DNA of 15,718 nt from Tardiphaga sp. (GTDB lineage: Bacteria; Pseudomonadota; Alphaproteobacteria; Rhizobiales; Xanthobacteraceae), in contig JAQGJF010000170.1 of the NCBI GenBank assembly GCA_028290765.1, positions 1 to 15,718 of the forward strand, in the 5' to 3' direction. This document shows, one piece after another, positions 1 to 5,651 of this stretch (the first letter of the stretch is position 1; every line of letters starts with the position of its first letter). The position numbers were made by a program, and so were the translations under genes. The notes below the pieces were generated by a model, which saw only the letters and a program-made list of their open reading frames with translations, was not told where the DNA came from and did no database searches.

Positions 1-121
1 CATTTCCCTTAGATTTTCCTTGGATTTCCTTGGGACACCGGATCAGGAATTTTGCCGTCGCCGGCTTCCCTGATCGCGTTCTTCAAATTCACCTCCGGAC
101 TTGCAGAACCATCACTCCAGC
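1..121. other. Non-coding edge; possible start of next minus-strand gene
   Basis: No convincing gene lies here. The first three bases are CAT, an ATG on the minus strand, and just upstream of it on that strand are purine-rich AAGGGAA and AAGGAA stretches. A further gene of the minus-strand operon could therefore start exactly at the window edge and run out of view. The spacing of AAGGG to the ATG is only about two bases, which is short, so this is tentative. TTCCTTGG occurs twice in close succession (about 16-32). No terminator-like hairpin was seen after the small gene that ends at 122. Confidence 0.25.
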
Positions 122-400
122 TCAGACGGGCTTGGCGGCATTGCTCTTCTCACCGCCGCCGCCGGCTCGGTTAACGAGAGGCTTGCCTTCGGCGATGAAT
201 TTCGCCGACAGCACCAGCGTCCCCATGGCGAACTCCTTGCCGTGCCGGGCGATCATCGCTTCCGCGACTTCGGCTATCTGAACGAAGAAATCGTCCTTCG
301 ACCGGTCTTCTTCGCTCAGTCCCACCTGCCCGGGTGACGGCGCGCCGCGTTTTCCAGGCGGCACTTTTCCGGCAGCTTCGGCTCCGATCCTGCTCATCAC
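122..400 (-). CDS. Small protein of unknown function, third gene of the adh operon
   Basis: This is a 92-residue protein that I do not recognise. The N-terminal third is Gly/Pro/Lys-rich and probably disordered. Residues about 30-76 look like a small helical domain (DDFFVQIAEVAEAMIARHG, then FAMGTLVLSAKFIAEGKPL), followed by a Gly-rich, charged tail. There is no signal peptide, membrane segment or metal motif. Its ATG overlaps the TGA of the preceding gene by four bases (ATGA at 397-400), so it is probably translationally coupled and belongs to the sigma-54-driven dehydrogenase operon. A second Met directly follows the first, so the start could be one codon later. That the gene is real rests on the coupling and on the protein-like central segment. 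No function is proposed. Confidence 0.55.
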   Translation of the reverse strand: MMSRIGAEAAGKVPPGKRGAPSPGQVGLSEEDRSKDDFFVQIAEVAEAMIARHGKEFAMGTLVLSAKFIAEGKPLVNRAGGGGEKSNAAKPV

Positions 401-783
401 GCATTCCCCGATCGTTGGCGTTCATCGGCCGATGGGCCGCTCTCAAATTCGCGCAAGGAGGCATTGAGCCATTCGCGCTCGGCCACCAGGCGTTGATGTT
501 CTGCCTGAAGCGCCTGCAGACGCGCGGTCGCCCGTTCCAGTTCGGCCTGCGCCTCGGCTCCGGCACCTGTCCGCGCGGCATCGCGCAAGGCGCATTCGCG
601 TTCGATCTCCGCGCCGCCGCGCGCGCACTCGTTCTTCAATTGCTGCTGGTTGTTATGAATCATGCCGTCGATCAGCCTGTGCCGCGCAGCCACCCAATCC
701 CGGGCGCGCTGCGTTTCGGCAGCTTGCTCGGCGGTGAGTGGGGGCTCGCGCCCGCGGGAATCTTTCACTGTCATTGCCTTCAT
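397..783 (-). CDS. Small coiled-coil protein of unknown function, second gene of the adh operon
   Basis: This is a 128-residue, strongly charged protein that I do not recognise. Residues about 20-110 are rich in Glu, Arg, Gln, Ala and Leu with heptad-like spacing (for example AELERATARLQALQAEHQRL), which predicts a long helix or coiled coil. It has only one or two cysteines, no signal peptide and no membrane segment. The ATG (781-783) overlaps the stop of the alcohol dehydrogenase gene by four bases (ATGA), and its own stop overlaps the next start in the same way, so all three genes should be made from one transcript. A structural, adaptor or chaperone-like role for the dehydrogenase or for an oxygenase encoded outside the window is conceivable but is only inference. 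Another short ATG frame opposite or within it was treated as a shadow. Confidence 0.55.
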   Translation of the reverse strand: MKAMTVKDSRGREPPLTAEQAAETQRARDWVAARHRLIDGMIHNNQQQLKNECARGGAEIERECALRDAARTGAGAEAQAELERATARLQALQAEHQRLVAEREWLNASLREFESGPSADERQRSGNA

Positions 784-1823
784 GGGATCAGGACCGCGCG
801 TCCATGGATCCGCCCATGGTGCAGATCGTGCAGCGCATCGTTGGCCTGGCTGAGTTTGTATTCTTTGGTATGGAGATCGACGAGGCCGCGGTCCGCGAGC
901 GCCATCAGTTCGACCAGCTCGGCGTAGGTTCCGACCAGATTGCCGACGATCGTCTTTTCCGACGTGATCAGGTCGATGGTCGGCAGCTCGATCTTGCCGC
1001 CGTAACCCACGACATAGTAGTAACCGCCGTTCGCCGTCATCGAGAGGCCTTTGGCGACGGCATCGCCTTCTCCGACGAAGTCGATCACGGCCTCGGCGCC
1101 GCGCCCGCCGGTCAGCGCCAGCACCGCTTCGACCTCGCCGGCATCAGCCTTCACGAGGTGATGAGCGCCGCATTTCTTGGCGAGTTCGAGAGACTTGTCG
1201 TCGCGGTCGACCACGATGATCTCAGCCGCGCAAAGCGCCGCGAGAACCTGAATGCCGATATGTCCGAGCCCGCCGGCACCGATCACCGCGACGTATTCGC
1301 CGGGCAACAGATGGCGCGACGCCTTCTTGGCCGCGCGATAGGCCGTCAGGCCTGCGTCGGTGTATGGCGCAACATCCTTGGGTGTGAGCGATTTGGGCAG
1401 TTTGATCAGAGAGCGCTGGCCGGTCAGCAGGTATTGCGCGTAACCGCCGTTGGCGTTGATGCCGGGAAAGGAACTATCCAGCGCGTGCATGTCGTTGCCG
1501 CGCCGGCATGCCAAGCAGTGCCCGCTGGTCACCAGCGGGTGGCAGATGACGCTGTCGCCGACCTTGACGCCCTCGACTCCCGGCCCGATCGCCTCAACCC
1601 AGCCCGCGTTTTCGTGGCCCATGATGTATGGCAGATTGACGTCGACCTTGCTCCGCCAGATACCTTCGACGATATGCAGGTCTGTGCGGCAGACGCCCGC
1701 TCCGCCGATCCGCACGATCACATCGGTCGGGCGCGCGATTTTCGGATCCGCCACGTCTTCGTATTTGACAAATTCCTTTGCCGTCAGTTTTTCGTCGAAT
1801 GCATGGAGAACCGCGGCCTTCAT
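780..1823 (-). CDS. Zinc-type NAD(P)-dependent alcohol dehydrogenase (MDR family)
   Basis: A 347-residue medium-chain dehydrogenase that should oxidise an alcohol to an aldehyde or ketone in the cytoplasm. The N-terminal GroES-like domain has probable catalytic zinc ligands Cys45 (GVCRTD), His70 (GHE) and Asp156 (YTDAGLTAY). Asp as third ligand is also known in Rhodococcus ADH-A. The Rossmann motif GAGGLG is at 182-187, and Asp206 ends the second strand, which favours NAD over NADP. The structural zinc lobe is incomplete: Cys103 and Cys106 remain, but the other two positions read Ser100 and Ala114 or His113. The start at 1823 is chosen because GGGAGAG lies just upstream and the family begins MKAAV; a longer frame to 1919 would run through the promoter. 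It is the first gene of a three-gene operon facing a sigma-54 activator. Similar dehydrogenases accompany MimABCD-type propane/acetone monooxygenases, but no monooxygenase is visible here. Confidence 0.9.
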   Translation of the reverse strand: MKAAVLHAFDEKLTAKEFVKYEDVADPKIARPTDVIVRIGGAGVCRTDLHIVEGIWRSKVDVNLPYIMGHENAGWVEAIGPGVEGVKVGDSVICHPLVTSGHCLACRRGNDMHALDSSFPGINANGGYAQYLLTGQRSLIKLPKSLTPKDVAPYTDAGLTAYRAAKKASRHLLPGEYVAVIGAGGLGHIGIQVLAALCAAEIIVVDRDDKSLELAKKCGAHHLVKADAGEVEAVLALTGGRGAEAVIDFVGEGDAVAKGLSMTANGGYYYVVGYGGKIELPTIDLITSEKTIVGNLVGTYAELVELMALADRGLVDLHTKEYKLSQANDALHDLHHGRIHGRAVLIP

Positions 1824-1892
1824 TCTCTCACTCTCCCTGAAAATATTTTTGTTTTGTGATCGCGGCGTGGCGCTCGTCCTGCAAACAAGTGA

Positions 1893-1907
1893 GCAAGGCC
1901 CGTGCCA
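1893..1907 (-). promoter_or_regulatory. Sigma-54 (RpoN) -24/-12 promoter for the adh operon
   Basis: Read on the minus strand the sequence is TGGCACGGGCCTTGC. This is an exact match to the core consensus TGGCAC-N5-TTGC with correct GG to GC spacing. Transcription should begin near 1881, giving a leader of about 58 bases to the dehydrogenase ATG with its GGGAGAG ribosome binding site. The divergent neighbour encodes a sigma-54 activator, which supports the call. Confidence 0.88.
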
Positions 1908-1913
1908 AAGTCT

Positions 1914-1926
1914 TAACAATTTGATC
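1914..1926 (-). promoter_or_regulatory. IHF-like site between enhancer and sigma-54 promoter
   Basis: The minus strand reads GATCAAATTGTTA. This fits the IHF consensus WATCAANNNNTTR at every position but the first. It lies in a locally AT-rich stretch directly upstream of the -24 element and between it and the palindrome at 1991-2013. That is where DNA bending would help an enhancer-bound activator reach RpoN polymerase. The site is short, so chance is possible. Confidence 0.5.
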
Positions 1927-1990
1927 TGTTTGGATTCTCGGCATTTCCGCCGAAGTTTTCCGATCCGAAGGAGATCACAGCTGACGGCAG

Positions 1991-2013
1991 AACTGTTCCG
2001 CCACGGAACACTT
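1991..2013. promoter_or_regulatory. Palindromic upstream activator site
   Basis: The core at 1994-2010 is a perfect inverted repeat, TGTTCCG-CCA-CGGAACA, and the symmetry extends to AA/TT at the outer ends with one mismatched pair. It is centred about 95 bases upstream of the -24 element, a normal enhancer distance. An isolated half-site CGGAACA with the same flanking CT recurs at 2074-2082. The likely binder is the activator encoded from 2157, through its Fis-type helix-turn-helix. Confidence 0.6.
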
Positions 2014-2156
2014 CGAGCGATGCAGCGATAAACCTGGAATCCTTGAGCAATCGATCGATTGATCTATGATGCGCGGAACACTGCCCGCCGTGAGAAGATC
2101 CCGATCGGCGAAATATCGCGAGGAAATGCCGGACTGCTGTTCATGGAGGACGGAGG

Positions 2157-4064
2157 ATGCTGATTGCCAGCCGGCGTGTCGAGAATGCATGGGTGGCGCT
2201 TGAACAGCGTGGAGCGCCAGCGGAAATCCTGACCGTCGATATTTACGACAGCTGGATGCGCTGCATTGCCCTCGGCCTCGACACAAGGCGCCCGCCTGAC
2301 CCTGAATTCGTCAGCCCTGCGATGCTGCGCCAGGAACAACAGCGTTGTTCGCTCGTGCGCGGTCTTGCCCTGGCCGAGATGCACACGCTGCATCAGCAGA
2401 TCTCCGGCTCCAATTTCATGATCGCCCTTGCCAACGCCGACGGCCTGCTGCTCGACATCATATCCGACCAGAGTTTCAACGACGCCTCGAACGCCGTCAG
2501 CATCCGGCCCGGCGCGATGTGGACGGAAGCGTATTGCGGCACCAACGCCCTTGGCACAGCGGCGCATCTGAAACGGGCGATCGCCGTGCATGGCGGCCAG
2601 CATTTCTTCCCGCGCTACAATAACCTCACCTGCGTTGCGGCACCGATATTCGCGCCCGACGGCGAGTTGACTGGAATACTGGATGCTTCGTCGGATTGCC
2701 TGTCGCGGCAGACCCACACCCAGGCGCTGGTCGCCATGGCGGCGACCCAGATCGAGAACGGATTGTTCCGCGAATATCATCGCGGCAATATCCTGATCGC
2801 CTTCCATAACCGCGGCGAATATCTGCATACGCTGAGCGCGGGCCTGCTGGCGGTCGACGACGACGGCAGGATACTGGCGGCGAACCGCGCGGCCCGCGCG
2901 CTTCTGCATGGCCTGCCGGCCTCGCCGGGCCGCCGCTTCGTCGATGTCTTTCGCACCAAGTTCAGCACATTTGTCGATGAGGGCCGGCGCAAGGAGCGCC
3001 AGTCTCTCGAAGACGAGGTCGGGAGCCAGTTCGTTTCGACCATCGAGAACACACGTCAGTTCCCGATGGTTCAAGCCGTTTCGGCGCCGCGACCGCCGCC
3101 GCCGAAGGAAGTCGCCACGCAATTCGTATCGGCGGATCCGACGATCGCGGGGGTCGTGCGCCGGGTCGAGAAGGCAGTCGCGCGCAAGATGCCCATCCTC
3201 ATTCGCGGCGAGACCGGCACCGGCAAGGAACAGCTGGCGCGTCATGCGCATACCGCCAGCCGCCGCTCCGGACAATTTATCGCGGTCAATTGCGCGGCAC
3301 TTCCCGAAAGCCTGATCGAAGCGGAGTTGTTTGGCTATTCGGAAGGCGCCTTTACCGGCGCCAGGAAAGGCGGCTCCGCGGGATTGTTCAAGGAAGCGGA
3401 CGGCGGCACGCTCTTCCTCGATGAGATCGGCGACATGCCGGTGACGCTGCAAGCCGTTCTGCTGCGGTTTCTGGACGACTGGACGGTCCGCCCGGTCGGC
3501 GGCGCAAAACGCCAGGTCGACGTTCTGCTGGTGTCCGCCACCAATGCCGACCTCGACGAATCGATCGCCAGAGGGCGCTTCCGCTCCGACCTGCTGTTTC
3601 GCCTCAACACGCTGGAGGTAACATTGCCTCCGTTACGTGAGCGTTCGGACTTCGCCGACATCGCGCGCCATCTCATGGCAAAGATCGATCCTTCCGCCGA
3701 CTTGACGCAAGGCGCCATCGATCTATTGGCCGAACTGGATTGGGACGGCAATATCCGCGAACTGCGCAACGTGCTCTCGCGGCTGTCCCTCGATGAGCGG
3801 GGAAATCTGATCGATGAGGCGACGGTCAAATCCATGGTCGGTGATTTGAGCAGCGATCGGCTCCCTCGCGTAGCATCTGCCGGCCACGGGCTCAAAAGCG
3901 ATCTGCATGACCTTCAGCGCGCGCGTGTGCTGACGGCTTACGCGGAAACGGACAACAATATCAGCAAGACAGCGCGACGCCTCGGCGTGTCCCGCAATAC
4001 GATTTATCGCGCTCTTCGAACCGGAAACGAGGTGACGGAACCTGACGGGAAGTATCGGCCATAG
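2157..4064 (+). CDS. Sigma-54-dependent transcriptional activator, AcoR/MimR type
   Basis: A 635-residue enhancer-binding protein that activates RpoN promoters, most likely the dehydrogenase promoter at 1893-1907. The N-terminal half (about 30-210) resembles the AcoR-type GAF sensor region (DIYDSWMRCIALGL; SGSNFMIALANADGLLLDI; TEAYCGTNALGTA), and about 220-265 looks PAS-like. The AAA+ domain has Walker A GETGTGKE at 351-358, the sigma-54 contact loop GAFTGA at 397-402 and Walker B GGTLFLDE at 416-423. The C-terminal Fis-type helix-turn-helix is at about 600-620 (NNISKTARRLGVSRNTIYRA). There is no receiver domain, so it probably senses a small molecule directly through the GAF region. Start: GGAGGA lies six bases before the ATG. 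Relatives include AcoR (acetoin) and MimR (propane/acetone monooxygenase); the actual effector cannot be told from the sequence. Confidence 0.92.
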   Translation: MLIASRRVENAWVALEQRGAPAEILTVDIYDSWMRCIALGLDTRRPPDPEFVSPAMLRQEQQRCSLVRGLALAEMHTLHQQISGSNFMIALANADGLLLDIISDQSFNDASNAVSIRPGAMWTEAYCGTNALGTAAHLKRAIAVHGGQHFFPRYNNLTCVAAPIFAPDGELTGILDASSDCLSRQTHTQALVAMAATQIENGLFREYHRGNILIAFHNRGEYLHTLSAGLLAVDDDGRILAANRAARALLHGLPASPGRRFVDVFRTKFSTFVDEGRRKERQSLEDEVGSQFVSTIENTRQFPMVQAVSAPRPPPPKEVATQFVSADPTIAGVVRRVEKAVARKMPILIRGETGTGKEQLARHAHTASRRSGQFIAVNCAALPESLIEAELFGYSEGAFTGARKGGSAGLFKEADGGTLFLDEIGDMPVTLQAVLLRFLDDWTVRPVGGAKRQVDVLLVSATNADLDESIARGRFRSDLLFRLNTLEVTLPPLRERSDFADIARHLMAKIDPSADLTQGAIDLLAELDWDGNIRELRNVLSRLSLDERGNLIDEATVKSMVGDLSSDRLPRVASAGHGLKSDLHDLQRARVLTAYAETDNNISKTARRLGVSRNTIYRALRTGNEVTEPDGKYRP

Positions 4065-4090
4065 TCCCGGCGAGTTCGTCATGCGACCTG

Positions 4091-4104
4091 CCTTCCGCGG
4101 AAGG
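4091..4104. repeat. Perfect 14-bp palindrome after the regulator gene
   Basis: CCTTCCGCGGAAGG is self-complementary and lies 26 bases after the activator stop codon. In RNA it can fold as a five-pair stem with a CGCG loop. No T-run follows, so it is a poor intrinsic terminator; it may be a Rho-associated end or chance. Confidence 0.3.
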
Positions 4105-4134
4105 TGACGCTCGCACCGGATCTGAACGCTTTTG

Positions 4135-4156
4135 CAAATGACTTTTCAAATGACTT
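4135..4156 (+). repeat. Tandem 10-bp direct repeat CAAATGACTT
   Basis: CAAATGACTT occurs at 4135-4144 and again at 4147-4156, separated by TT, so the repeat period is 12 bases. It sits just upstream of the GTG start of the SseB-like gene, in its leader or promoter. It could be a regulator site on one face of the helix or a small slippage duplication. Confidence 0.4.
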
Positions 4157-4168
4157 GCGAGAATCGCC

Positions 4169-4585
4169 GTGTTCGAACCGCAAAACAGTCTTGAAGCCCT
4201 GATGCAGGCCGCGGCAAAGGATCCCGATGCGATTCCAGCGTTCTATCAGATGCTTCTGGAAACCGAGATTTATATCCTGACCCCAGAAGCCAAAATGACC
4301 CCTGGCCGCCGCCGCTCCCTCAAATTCCAGGAACAGATCAACGTCGCGACAGTCGAATTCCAGGGCATGAAGTGGCACCCCGCTTTCACTTCCAAAAACC
4401 GCATATCCGACTACCTCAAGGAGCCCGAAACCTGCCTCGGGGCTGTCGCACGCAACCTGTTCGAGATGTTGCCCGACTCCAATTTCTGGCTCAATCCCCT
4501 GTCCGAATGCCAAAAGCCGCTGCCTGCCTCTGAAATCGCGCTTCTGAGAAACGGCAAGATTTTTGAAGCGCTGGAAAAGCGATAG
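4169..4585 (+). CDS. SseB-like N-terminal domain protein
   Basis: A 138-residue soluble protein resembling the SseB N-terminal domain family. Named after a Salmonella type III secretion-linked protein, the family is widespread in bacteria without such systems and its role is mostly unknown. Typical features are the opening NSLEALMQAAAKDPDAIPAF, the strand YILTPE, FQGMKWHPAFTSKNRISDYL, the LNPLSECQKPLPASEI segment and a C-terminal helix. It has no signal peptide or membrane segment. The start is GTG at 4169; the ATGs nearby at 4138 and 4150 are out of frame, and the ribosome binding site is weak (GCGAGA). It is monocistronic, with a non-coding stretch on each side, and has no obvious functional tie to the neighbouring operons. 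It lies on the left side of the tRNA fragment at 4656-4705. Confidence 0.7.
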   Translation: MFEPQNSLEALMQAAAKDPDAIPAFYQMLLETEIYILTPEAKMTPGRRRSLKFQEQINVATVEFQGMKWHPAFTSKNRISDYLKEPETCLGAVARNLFEMLPDSNFWLNPLSECQKPLPASEIALLRNGKIFEALEKR

Positions 4586-4787
4586 GAGCGTCGCGGAGGC
4601 AGTCCGGCAAACGCTCCGGATAATTGCGCCAGGATGTGTTTCCAGAAACCAATCCCTCCATCGGTGATGGAGAGGTCGACAGTTCAATGCTGTCTGGCAG
4701 CACCATTTTTCGGGGCATTATCGTTGATTCTGAACGACAAATCAGCTTGGCCGCCACTCATAAGTTCGTCATGGCCGGGCTTTCGGA
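4586..4787. other. Non-coding stretch around the tRNA fragment
   Basis: No gene is supported here. Beyond the tRNA fragment at 4656-4705 it holds weak inverted repeats (GGAGCG/CGCTCC at 4585-4617 and TCCGG/CCGGA at 4603-4620) without T-runs. Near 4766-4782 is a GTCATGGCCGGGCTTTC stretch resembling half of the CGTCAT-GCCGGGCTT palindromic intergenic repeats common in Bradyrhizobium and Rhodopseudomonas (from memory). Confidence 0.4.
4656..4705 (+). other. 3' fragment of a tRNA-Thr(GGT) gene, probable integration (att) site
   Basis: The segment folds as the 3' part of a tRNA. It has a five-pair anticodon stem CTCCA/TGGAG around the loop TCGGTGA (anticodon GGT), a five-base variable loop AGGTC, a T stem GACAG/CTGTC with loop TTCAATG, the acceptor strand TGGCAGC, a discriminator A, and CCA followed by five T (4706-4710). 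No matching 5' acceptor strand (GCTGCCA needed) or D arm precedes it. Position 33 is C instead of the near-universal T, so it is not a working tRNA. Fragments running from the anticodon loop to the 3' end are what tyrosine integrases leave at one end of an island. No integrase is in the window. Confidence 0.72.
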
Positions 4788-5651
4788 TCACCCCACCATG
4801 GTCCCGAAGCGCAGGCCCTTTTCCTTCAGCCAGCGCCGGTAGGCGATCGACGAACTGTCGGCGCGGGTCGGAATTTCCTGCCGCGGCTCCAGCGGCAACA
4901 GCCGCGGCCGCTGGTTCTCCAGAATGATGCGGTCCTGCAGGAAGATCACCTGCTCGAAATTCAACAGCGAGGTGTGGGTCGAGACGTCGTCGACCAGGTA
5001 CATCACCGGCTGAGCGCGGCAGAGGTCTTCCTCCAGCGGCTGAATGAACAGGGCAATGGCGTCGAGCCGGTTCGGCGCCGTCGGGCAGACCCGGTACAGC
5101 ATCACCACGAACGGCGTCGGCACCCGGTAGGTGAGCTGCACGAAAGCGCCTTCGGATTCGGTGGCGGCGATCCGCGGCTGGAAGAAACTGCAATTGCTGG
5201 CCCAGACCTCATCGACGTCGCGGCGGATTTCACTGCTATATTGCGGCACTTCGGCGTGGTCTTCGGCGCCGAGAATATCCTTATGCACGAAGGGGAAATG
5301 CGCCATGTCGAGGAAATTCTCGACCACGCGCAGGCCCGAGGCGCGCATCTTCACCCAGCCGCAGGGCACGAAGCGGCGATCGACCTCGTCGGCTTCCGGG
5401 ATATCGAAGATCTCGCGACCGGGCTTGCCCAGCGTTACCCACACACACCCATAGCGCTCGCGAACCGGCAATGGCGGGCCGCATGTGCCGTTGTCATGGA
5501 CCTCGGCAATGACCGGCACGCCGCGGTTGTCGCGGCAAAGCTCGATATCCTGCCCGAGCAGACGGGTGCGAACCGGCGCGCTGCCGAGATCGGCCGACGT
5601 CTCGACCGCATACCACTGATCCAGCGCGGCGGGATCGATCGTCTTTGTCAT
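4788..5651 (-). CDS. Rieske-less Rieske-oxygenase catalytic subunit, NdmC-like
   Basis: A 287-residue protein with the catalytic (SRPBCC-type) domain of a Rieske non-haem iron oxygenase but no Rieske cluster. The mononuclear iron motif is intact: Asn112, bridging Asp115, His118 and His123 (ENFLDMAHFPFVH), with Asp240 (FLQDRIILENQ) the likely third ligand. The N-terminal ~75 residues align with the edges of a Rieske domain (WYAVETSADLG; LLGQDIELCRDNRG; YGCVWVTLG), but the part that should hold CxH and CxxH is missing. Length and motif order resemble NdmC, the caffeine-pathway N7-demethylase subunit. It probably performs O2-dependent N-dealkylation or hydroxylation using electrons from a separate Rieske protein; the gene at 11165-11878 is the candidate. 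The ATG overlaps the amidohydrolase stop by four bases, making it the last gene of a seven-gene operon. It does not look like a pseudogene: the frame and all iron ligands are kept. Confidence 0.85.
   Translation of the reverse strand: MTKTIDPAALDQWYAVETSADLGSAPVRTRLLGQDIELCRDNRGVPVIAEVHDNGTCGPPLPVRERYGCVWVTLGKPGREIFDIPEADEVDRRFVPCGWVKMRASGLRVVENFLDMAHFPFVHKDILGAEDHAEVPQYSSEIRRDVDEVWASNCSFFQPRIAATESEGAFVQLTYRVPTPFVVMLYRVCPTAPNRLDAIALFIQPLEEDLCRAQPVMYLVDDVSTHTSLLNFEQVIFLQDRIILENQRPRLLPLEPRQEIPTRADSSSIAYRRWLKEKGLRFGTMVG

Noticed and set aside
738..1859. A 373-codon open frame on the plus strand opposite the alcohol dehydrogenase
   Set aside because: Shadow of a gene with clear Rossmann and zinc motifs; no family features.
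2064..3452. A 462-codon open frame on the minus strand opposite the activator
   Set aside because: The activator frame has all AAA+ and helix-turn-helix motifs. The antisense translation is low-complexity and also runs over the intergenic control region.
4585..4620. Intrinsic terminator after the SseB-like gene
   Set aside because: The GGAGCG/CGCTCC stem has a 21-base loop and no T-run; the alternative TCCGG/CCGGA stem is also short and lacks T-runs.
4621..4705. A complete, working tRNA gene
   Set aside because: No D arm and no 5' acceptor strand complementary to TGGCAGC can be found upstream, and position 33 is C.
4788..5651. Reading the Rieske-less oxygenase as a decayed pseudogene
   Set aside because: The frame is open, coupled to its neighbour by ATGA, keeps every mononuclear iron ligand, and resembles NdmC, which naturally lacks the Rieske domain.
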